This document shows, one piece after another, positions 5,908-11,131 of a DNA stretch of 11,131 nucleotides. A model generated the notes under the pieces. That model worked only from the letters and a program-made list of their open reading frames with translations. It was not told the DNA's origin and made no database searches. How positions within the stretch are numbered: the first letter of the stretch is position 1; every line of letters begins with the position of its first letter. Source of the stretch: Elusimicrobia bacterium CG06_land_8_20_14_3_00_38_11. GTDB taxonomy: Bacteria; Elusimicrobiota; UBA8919. The position numbers and the translations under genes were made by a program. Where the stretch lies: positions 1 to 11,131 of the forward strand of contig PEVQ01000197.1 of NCBI GenBank assembly GCA_002780205.1, written 5' to 3'.

Positions 5908-8069
5908 CCAAAGGAAATCCCCGTGGGATAAAAAAAGTTGAACAGAAAAGTTTTTTTCCTGGTTGGCTCATATGGTCTGTTGCGAGTATTTGGGGATTTA
6001 TCGTGTTAAAAAATTATTATTCTGTGTTTAAGCCTAATTTTAACAATCTGGAAATTATGCTTTCATTTGACCAGTATTTGGGTATTTTTAATTTCGGAAA
6101 TTTTCTGATTTTCAAGCATTTGCTTAATGTTTTCTTAGCGGGATTTTTTTTCTTTTCGGCTTTTTCTATCGGGCGCTCAGTTTTATTGCGTGCAGGTCTC
6201 GTATTTTTTAATTTTCTTGAAGAGTTCATTTTTTCCGTTGCTTTGGGTCTCGGAATTACAGCACATTTGACACTTTTAATCGGTTTTCTGGGTCTTTTTT
6301 CCGGATATATAATTTACATAATAGTTTTTATATTTTTTATTGTCGGCATTATTGATTTGAAAAACCACCCGTTGCAGTTGATTTTCCCGAAGGGAAAATT
6401 GTCTTTGCCGGATATTCTTGCCGCGGTTATTTTAGTTATAGCGATGTTGATTAACCTGTCCGGTGCGTTAAGTCCCGAGATTTTCTACGACTCTCTTGTT
6501 TATCATTTAGGAGTTCCCAACTTTTATAAAATTTACCATAAAATCGTTAATATGCCGTTTGTGTTTTACTCCAATCTGCCGGCAGTAGCAAGTATGCTTT
6601 TTACGGCGGGACTTTTTATAAAAGATGAAATTATAGCGAAACTTATAAATTACGGTGCTGGAATTTTCACATGTCTGGCGATGTTATCAATTTCAATAAG
6701 ATATTTTAATGTAAAAACCGGAATTTATGCCTCGCTTATTTTTTACACAATAACTCATGTAATGATAGGTTCTTGGTCCTGCGGTTCCGAGGCACTATTG
6801 GCATTTTTCGGATTGGTTTCTCTCTACGGTATTATTAATTTTTCGGATGAAAAAAAAATATGGTTAATTCTTTCGGCAATTTTCGCCGGCATTGCAATGG
6901 GCGTAAAATATACGGGATTGTTTGTTGCTGTCGGTGTTGCTGCATCATATATTTTTAGTTATTTTCCACCTTTGCGTAAGACGGTAAAAAATATAATTAT
7001 TTGGGGATTGATATCTTTTGCCGTTGTTTCCCCGTGGCTTGTAAAAAATTATATTTATAAAAAAAATCCCGTGTATCCGTTTATGAGCGAGTTATTCCCG
7101 AAAGACAGCACGTCTGATTATGAAAAATTAAAAGGATTTAATGTTGAAGCAAAACAGTTCGGAACTTTTAAGTTGTCGGATTGGGTTAAACATCCGTGGA
7201 ACATAACGATGGGAAAAGTTCCCAACTCGGAAAATTTTACACCGCTCTTTCTTTTTTTAATTCCGCTGGTTGTATTTCTTGGTAAATCACCGCCGCAATT
7301 GAAATATGTGATCGTATATTTTTTGGTCGTCTGGCTTACCTGGTCGGTTTCAAGCACGATGATAAGATTTATGATGCCCGCATATCCGGCAGCAGGACTG
7401 ATTATCGCGTATTATTTGACGGCTAATTTTTATAAATCGCTTAAAAAAATTTTATTGTGGATGGTTCTGTTTGTCTGTATCCTGAATGTCTACTGGTCCG
7501 GCTGGATTTATTATATACAGGGCGGTTGGCAGGTCGTCGTGGGAAAACAATCAAAAAAAGATTTTTTAAGCACCACCCATTCCTCATATCCTTACGGTTA
7601 TTATGCGGCAATGGAGTTTATAAATAAAAATTTGCCGAAGAATGCAAAAGTTTTGTTTATCGGCGAGGGCAGGAGTTTTTATATTGATAGGATTCCAGTT
7701 GTCTCTTCAGCCCATGATTTAACTCCGATAGTTGAATTTGCAAAATCGTCAAATTCCGCCGATGAGTTATATCTGAAAATAAAACAGGAAGGCATAACCC
7801 ATATTTTTTTTAATATGGGGGAAGCGATACGGTTGGGTAAAAGTTATAAAATGTTTCAGTGGGACGAAAAATCATTAGCGGTATATAACGAGTTTTGGAA
7901 AAAATACGTAAAAGAGATTTTTAATAAAGATGAAATGATAAACGGTAATTTTGCGAACAGAGTTTCTGTCTACGAAATTTTACCGGAAAAAGAAGCGGCA
8001 ATCCCGCATACCCCGCCATTTAATCTTATGACGGAAATAGTTGTTAAAAACATCAACCCCACAAAATAA
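5904..8069 (+). CDS. Polytopic GT-C glycosyltransferase (GT39/PMT- or RgtA-like)
   Basis: The product has about 721 residues from ATG 5904, which overlaps the previous stop as ATGA; an in-frame ATG at 5889 is an alternative adding 5 residues, and neither has a clear ribosome site. Roughly 11-13 hydrophobic helices span the first 540 residues. The first large extracytoplasmic loop has S-P-E-I-F-Y-D-S-L-V-Y-H-L-G-V-P; its acidic D and nearby H are placed like the catalytic loop of GT-C enzymes that use polyprenyl-phosphate sugars. M-G-V-K-Y-T-G-L and P-W-L-V-K-N-Y-I-Y-K-K-N-P-V-Y-P-F are also typical of bacterial members. A soluble C-terminal domain of about 150 residues (from N-A-K-V-L-F-I-G-E-G) probably lies outside the membrane. 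It likely transfers the sugar supplied by the upstream GT2 enzyme to a glycolipid, glycan or protein; the acceptor is unknown. Confidence 0.85.
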   Translation: MTKGNPRGIKKVEQKSFFPGWLIWSVASIWGFIVLKNYYSVFKPNFNNLEIMLSFDQYLGIFNFGNFLIFKHLLNVFLAGFFFFSAFSIGRSVLLRAGLVFFNFLEEFIFSVALGLGITAHLTLLIGFLGLFSGYIIYIIVFIFFIVGIIDLKNHPLQLIFPKGKLSLPDILAAVILVIAMLINLSGALSPEIFYDSLVYHLGVPNFYKIYHKIVNMPFVFYSNLPAVASMLFTAGLFIKDEIIAKLINYGAGIFTCLAMLSISIRYFNVKTGIYASLIFYTITHVMIGSWSCGSEALLAFFGLVSLYGIINFSDEKKIWLILSAIFAGIAMGVKYTGLFVAVGVAASYIFSYFPPLRKTVKNIIIWGLISFAVVSPWLVKNYIYKKNPVYPFMSELFPKDSTSDYEKLKGFNVEAKQFGTFKLSDWVKHPWNITMGKVPNSENFTPLFLFLIPLVVFLGKSPPQLKYVIVYFLVVWLTWSVSSTMIRFMMPAYPAAGLIIAYYLTANFYKSLKKILLWMVLFVCILNVYWSGWIYYIQGGWQVVVGKQSKKDFLSTTHSSYPYGYYAAMEFINKNLPKNAKVLFIGEGRSFYIDRIPVVSSAHDLTPIVEFAKSSNSADELYLKIKQEGITHIFFNMGEAIRLGKSYKMFQWDEKSLAVYNEFWKKYVKEIFNKDEMINGNFANRVSVYEILPEKEAAIPHTPPFNLMTEIVVKNINPTK

Positions 8070-8093
8070 AAATTTCAGAAACAAAAAAAGTAC

Positions 8094-8122
8094 TTGACAA
8101 AATGCGGTAATTATGTTATAGT
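8094..8122 (+). promoter_or_regulatory. Sigma70-type promoter of the tetR-tolC-adaptor operon
   Basis: A perfect -35 box TTGACA (8094-8099) is followed after a 17-bp spacer by TATAGT (8117-8122), close to the TATAAT consensus. Transcription should start at about 8128-8131. It sits in the only sizeable gap between the GT-C gene and tetR and is the strongest promoter match in the window. Confidence 0.85.
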
Positions 8123-8126
8123 TACA

Positions 8127-8146
8127 TTGACTGACCAGTCAGCCAG
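8127..8146. promoter_or_regulatory. Palindromic TetR-family operator overlapping the transcription start
   Basis: TTGACTGACCAGTCAGCCAG is an imperfect 20-bp palindrome. Its centre is a perfect CTGAC-CA-GTCAG (8131-8142), and the outer TGAC/GCCA halves are partly symmetric. Size, placement over the start site and position just ahead of a tetR gene fit autorepression. Many TetR operators have a TGACTGACC-like half site. Binding is inferred. Confidence 0.75.
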
Positions 8147-8178
8147 TTAAAATACGCCGGTGGGGTGGGCAAAATAAT

Positions 8179-8778
8179 ATGGCAAAAATAAAAGGATGGA
8201 ATCCGGAAATAAAAAGACAAAAGATTTTGGACTCTGCAATACAGATTTTAAATCGGAAGGAATATCACCAATGCCCGATTGATGAAATCGCAAAAAATGC
8301 CGGTGTCGCAAAAGGGACGGTCTATCTTTATTTCAGAAACAAGGAAGATATATATTTTTCCGTTCTTATTAATTTAATAGATAAAGTAATAGATATTGCC
8401 GAAAATGTTCAAAGAAACGGTTTGCCGGCAAAAAAACAACTCTTTCTTTTGCTTCAAAGAATTTCCAATTTTATTGATACATACAGACATCTTTTTTTAT
8501 CTATCCAACAGGAAGTAAAACCGCCTAAAGAAAAACTCCGCGACCGGGTTCACAAAAAAATCGGAGAACTTATTAAAGCAATATCTGTGATTATTGAAAG
8601 CGGGATAAAAAAGAAAGAATTGAAATCGTATTCAAGCGTTGCACTTGCCACAATTTTTCTTTCATTGACATCCGTTATTGCACACCAAAAAATAGAAATC
8701 AGAAAACATAAAATCCAACAAATAGATATTTCGCCCGAACTTTTATTTAAAATTTTGATGGAAGGAATTGAAAAATGA
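8179..8778 (+). CDS. TetR/AcrR-family transcriptional regulator
   Basis: The product has 199 residues, normal for TetR. The N-terminal DNA-binding domain reads K-R-Q-K-I-L-D-S-A-I-Q-I-L, then I-D-E-I-A-K-N-A-G-V-A-K-G-T-V-Y-L-Y-F-R-N-K-E-D (about 33-57), the textbook helix-turn-helix with Y-x-Y-F-x-x-K. The remaining, mostly helical part is the ligand-binding and dimer domain, with no recognisable ligand. A GGTGGGGTGGG stretch before the ATG is a moderate ribosome site. The gene is first in an operon with tolC (4-nt ATGA overlap) and an RND adaptor, and a palindrome covers its promoter, so it most likely represses its own efflux operon until an inducer binds. Confidence 0.93.
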   Translation: MAKIKGWNPEIKRQKILDSAIQILNRKEYHQCPIDEIAKNAGVAKGTVYLYFRNKEDIYFSVLINLIDKVIDIAENVQRNGLPAKKQLFLLLQRISNFIDTYRHLFLSIQQEVKPPKEKLRDRVHKKIGELIKAISVIIESGIKKKELKSYSSVALATIFLSLTSVIAHQKIEIRKHKIQQIDISPELLFKILMEGIEK

Positions 8779-10112
8779 AAAAAAAACATAGCGAGTGGCG
8801 AGTGGCGAGTGGTAAATGGTTATGGATTTTAGTTTTCACTACTTACTACTTACTACTTACTACTTACTGCCTTTTTGGTCAACCGCTTGATTTAGACAAA
8901 TGTCTGGAAGTAGCACTCAAAGAAAATCCGCAGATAAAAATCGCCGAGCAGAAACTTATATCCGCAAAAGCGAAAAAACGGGAAGCATTTGCCGGATATC
9001 TTCCCAACATTTCCGGAAGTGCAAGTTATATAAAAAGGAAAGAGGTGGAGGGTGCGTCGGCGCTTTCGGGCATAACTTCCGTGTCGCCCTCTTTTAAATT
9101 TTTCTTTGCGGATGAGATGTATGACAATAAACTCACGCTGACCCAACCCGTTTTTATGTGGGGAAAAATTTATCAGTCAAACAGACAGGCATCCCTGAAT
9201 TACAAATATAACGAGGAGGAATTCCGCAAGATAAAACAGGAAGTAGCATACAAGACAAAAGAGGCGTTTTACAAATGTATACTTGCAAGACAGATGGTCT
9301 CTATTTCCAAAGAGGCGTTTGATGTAACAGAAGCCCATCTCAAAGTTATAAAAAAATTTTACGACGAGGGACGCTCCTCTTCATATGATGTTTCCCGCGC
9401 AAAAGTTTCGCTTGCAAATGCAAAGACAAATTTGATACGCTCCGAAAACGGTTTTGATTTAGCAAAGCAGTCGCTTGTAAATATATTGAACATCAAGGAA
9501 AAAGATACTGAATTCGTCGGAGAACTTCAATATCAGCCGATAGATTTTAATCAAGATGATTTAATAACTGGGGCGTTAAATAACCGTCCCGAGTTAAAGC
9601 AGATTGCGTATCAGGAAGATATTTCCGAATCAATAGTGAAACTTACATCCAGCGGGGACAAGCCCAATATAGCAATTACAGGTTACACCGAGTGGCAGAA
9701 CACCGAGTGGGAATCAAAAAACTGGTATAATTCATGGACTGCTGTTGCCGTTTTAAGTATGCCGATTTTTGACGGTTTTTCCACTTTTCAGAAAACGAAA
9801 CAGGCGAAGACAAATCTGGAGCAGGTTAAATTGAGCAAAGAGGCACTTATAGAGGGACTAAAACTTGAGGTTCGCGCGGCGTATCTCAATTACAAACAGG
9901 CGAAGGATTCAATTGAAGCAAACAAGGAAAATGTTGATGCAGCGAAGGACAATCTGGCGACCGCCCAAAAAAGATTTCAACTTGGTCTTATGACAGATAT
10001 AGAAGTAAGAGATGCACAACTCGCATTAACACAGGCGGAGACGAATTATATTCAGGCATTATATGATTACAATGTTGCAATAGCGAGTTTGGAAAAAGCC
10101 GCCGGGAAATAG
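8775..10112 (+). CDS. TolC-like outer membrane efflux protein
   Basis: The product has 445 residues. The start overlaps the tetR stop (ATGA) and AAGGA (8762-8766) sits 8 nt before it. A K-K-K-H start and hydrophobic segment at about 15-35 form a signal peptide, probably cleaved near L-F-G/Q-P; C32 lacks a proper lipobox, so it is not predicted as a lipoprotein. Two outer-membrane-efflux repeats follow: L-D-K-C-L-E-V-A-L-K-E-N-P (about 39-52) to about 230, then about 240-445, each with long alanine/lysine-rich coiled coils, and the typical ending R-F-Q-L-G-L-M-T-D-I-E-V-R-D-A-Q-L-A-L and Y-N-V-A-I-A-S-L-E-K-A. Trimers form the outer-membrane channel of RND/ABC efflux systems. Oddly, much of the signal peptide is encoded by 7-nt tandem repeats. 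The adaptor gene follows. Confidence 0.93.
   Translation: MKKKHSEWRVASGKWLWILVFTTYYLLLTTYCLFGQPLDLDKCLEVALKENPQIKIAEQKLISAKAKKREAFAGYLPNISGSASYIKRKEVEGASALSGITSVSPSFKFFFADEMYDNKLTLTQPVFMWGKIYQSNRQASLNYKYNEEEFRKIKQEVAYKTKEAFYKCILARQMVSISKEAFDVTEAHLKVIKKFYDEGRSSSYDVSRAKVSLANAKTNLIRSENGFDLAKQSLVNILNIKEKDTEFVGELQYQPIDFNQDDLITGALNNRPELKQIAYQEDISESIVKLTSSGDKPNIAITGYTEWQNTEWESKNWYNSWTAVAVLSMPIFDGFSTFQKTKQAKTNLEQVKLSKEALIEGLKLEVRAAYLNYKQAKDSIEANKENVDAAKDNLATAQKRFQLGLMTDIEVRDAQLALTQAETNYIQALYDYNVAIASLEKAAGK
8791..8868. repeat. Opposed heptamer tandem repeats within the tolC signal-peptide codons
   Basis: GCGAGTG is repeated three times at 8791-8811, and ACTACTT four times at 8838-8865 plus ACT. Read on the opposite strand the first set is CCACTCG in rotation, so both are variants of a CYACTYN heptamer, facing one another across 26 nt; the same family is at 2164-2196 in hemW. 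The arms can pair imperfectly. They encode S-E-W-R-V-A-S-G and T-T-Y-Y-L-L-L-T-T-Y-C of the signal peptide. Confidence 0.85.
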
Positions 10113-10148
10113 AGAAGACGCGAAACAAACGCAGAACATAAAGAATAA

Positions 10149-10277
10149 AACCACAAGATTTCACAGATTTTCACAAGATGTCATGTTGAGCGAAGCGAAA
10201 CATCTTGAATCAAGTTTGAGATTCTTCACTTCGTTCAGAATGACATTTCTGTGTTAATCTCGTGTTAATCTGTGGTT
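10149..10277. repeat. Composite nested palindrome between tolC and the adaptor gene
   Basis: The outer arms begin AACCACA (10149-10155) and end TGTGGTT (10271-10277). Each continues inward for about 30 nt with CACAGATT-type repeats in opposite orientation, similar but not identical. The core runs from TGTCA (10179-10183) to TGACA (10241-10245) and contains TTGAGCGAAG pairing with CTTCGTTCA, plus GAATC/GATTC. The architecture matches 894-1030, with different outer arms. Together with its flanks it fills the 205-bp gap; no promoter or terminator is evident there. Confidence 0.85.
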
Positions 10278-10317
10278 AAAGATTTAACGCCGGTTTAGCG
10301 TGTTTATGGAGGATAAA

Positions 10318-11131
10318 ATGGGAAAACGAAAAAAAATTATTTTAATTGTAGGAGCGGTTGTTGCAGCCCTAATCTTAGTACGTGCTGCAAGATTTTTTAT
10401 ATCAAAACCCAAAACCGCCGCCGCTGCCGTACCGGTAAAAACAGTTAAACCCGTTCACAAAAATCTTGAAGAACTGCTTAAACTTACCGGCGATGTCAGG
10501 GGGCTTTCAGAAGCAAAGGTTTATTCAAAAGTTCCGGGGAAATTACAGGAGAAGAAAAAAGATGTCGGCGATATGGTTTCTAAAAATGATGTAGTCGCTC
10601 TTGTTGACCGCGATGAGCCGGCATTTGAATATAAACCGTCGGAAGTCAATTCGCCTATAAGCGGCGTCATCACCCAGTATTTTTTGGATATCGGCGAAGC
10701 GGTTACACCTCAAAACCCGGTTTTTGAAGTTGCATCTATTGACAAAATAAAAATTACGACCAACATTACCGAAGAGGACATCCCGAAAATAAAAAAGGGT
10801 CTATCTGCAAGATTTACTGTTGATGCCTATCCTGAAAAAATATTTTACGGCGAGGTTTCTAAAATCAGCCAGGCGGTTAATTTACAAACGAGGACTTCAC
10901 AGATAGAAATTGCAGTTTCAAACGAAGGTGGATTGCTGAAACCGGGAATGTTCGCTAAAATCGAGATAATCTTGTCCGTGCACAAAAATGTTTTGTCAAT
11001 TCCGACCGACGCAATCGGTGAAATGGATTCCCAAAAATATGTTTATGTGATAAAAGATTCCGTCGCTCTCAAAAAAATAATAAAAACCGGGATTTCGCAG
11101 AACAATTTTGTTGAAGCATTAACGGGCATTT
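10318..11131 (+). CDS. RND efflux periplasmic adaptor (HlyD/MFP family), 3' end beyond window
   Basis: GGAGG (10308-10312) lies 5 nt before the ATG. The frame stays open for 271 codons to the window edge. Residues 1-28 are a basic start plus hydrophobic anchor or signal (I-I-L-I-V-G-A-V-V-A-A-L-I-L-V). A lipoyl/barrel-sandwich domain follows in two halves, A-K-V-Y-S-K-V-P-G-K-L (66-76) to V-A-L-V-D-R-D-E-P (93-101), then V-N-S-P-I-S-G-V-I-T (110-119) to V-F-E-V-A (135-139). A beta-barrel domain (about 143-222, with G-L-L-K-P-G-M-F-A-K-I) and the start of the membrane-proximal domain (I-P-T-D-A-I) come next. Only about nine residues join the two lipoyl halves, so the usual alpha-hairpin is absent. 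It should link the TolC-like channel upstream to an RND or ABC pump expected just downstream. Confidence 0.92.
   Translation, partial: MGKRKKIILIVGAVVAALILVRAARFFISKPKTAAAAVPVKTVKPVHKNLEELLKLTGDVRGLSEAKVYSKVPGKLQEKKKDVGDMVSKNDVVALVDRDEPAFEYKPSEVNSPISGVITQYFLDIGEAVTPQNPVFEVASIDKIKITTNITEEDIPKIKKGLSARFTVDAYPEKIFYGEVSKISQAVNLQTRTSQIEIAVSNEGGLLKPGMFAKIEIILSVHKNVLSIPTDAIGEMDSQKYVYVIKDSVALKKIIKTGISQNNFVEALTGI

Noticed and set aside
6381..6399. ATTTTCCC-GAA-GGGAAAAT hairpin in the GT-C gene
   Set aside because: Short and AT-rich, no second copy seen in the window; chance is a fair explanation.
8866..8874. Lipoprotein signal (lipobox) in the TolC-like protein
   Set aside because: The residues before the cysteine are T-T-Y, which does not fit the small residue needed at -1.

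Overview
The window comes from an AT-rich, diderm (outer-membrane-bearing) bacterium. All eleven genes lie on the + strand, with short gaps or 1-19 nt overlaps. TolC and RND-type adaptor genes imply an outer membrane. The low GC, the GxxExxY protein and the dense load of short palindromic and tandem repeats suggest an uncultured candidate-phylum lineage of the Elusimicrobiota/Omnitrophota/Firestonebacteria kind. That placement rests on general recollection and is not proven by the sequence.

Layout. (1) 1-463: a partial dispersed repeat, a GxxExxY-family protein with an apparently shortened 5' end, and a cluster of four ATTCGTGA repeats. (2) 478-1945: nfeD followed by an SPFH/stomatin-like gene, the classic membrane-protein pair, separated by a 137-bp nested palindromic element. 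(3) 1982-8069: hemW (radical-SAM heme chaperone), then four tightly packed genes: a GT2 polyprenyl-phosphate sugar synthase-like enzyme, a B12-binding-type radical SAM enzyme, a class I methyltransferase and a 12-odd-pass GT-C/PMT-like membrane glycosyltransferase. The four look like a cassette that activates a sugar on a lipid carrier, modifies something, and transfers the sugar outside the membrane. (4) 8094-11131: a good sigma70 promoter with a palindromic operator, then tetR, a tolC-like outer-membrane efflux gene, another nested palindrome, and the start of an RND adaptor (HlyD/MFP) gene that runs off the right edge. This is a self-regulated tripartite efflux operon whose inner-membrane pump should lie just downstream.

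The most striking feature is the repeats. Several unrelated short families (GATTACACAGAT units, CYACTYN heptamers, long perfect palindromes, and TGTCA...TGACA cores with separate outer arms) occur between genes. At least two of these families also lie inside coding frames: hemW carries repeat-derived sequence in its start codon and first 20 codons, in two further segments near codons 38-72, and a perfect 22-bp palindrome at codons 191-198, while the tolC signal peptide is largely built of heptamer repeats. The reading frames stay open and the conserved motifs stay intact. A second point of interest is the adaptor protein, which has no room for the usual alpha-helical hairpin.

No rRNA, tRNA, CRISPR array, transposase or convincing intrinsic terminator between genes was seen, and no gene-free stretch exceeds 300 bases.
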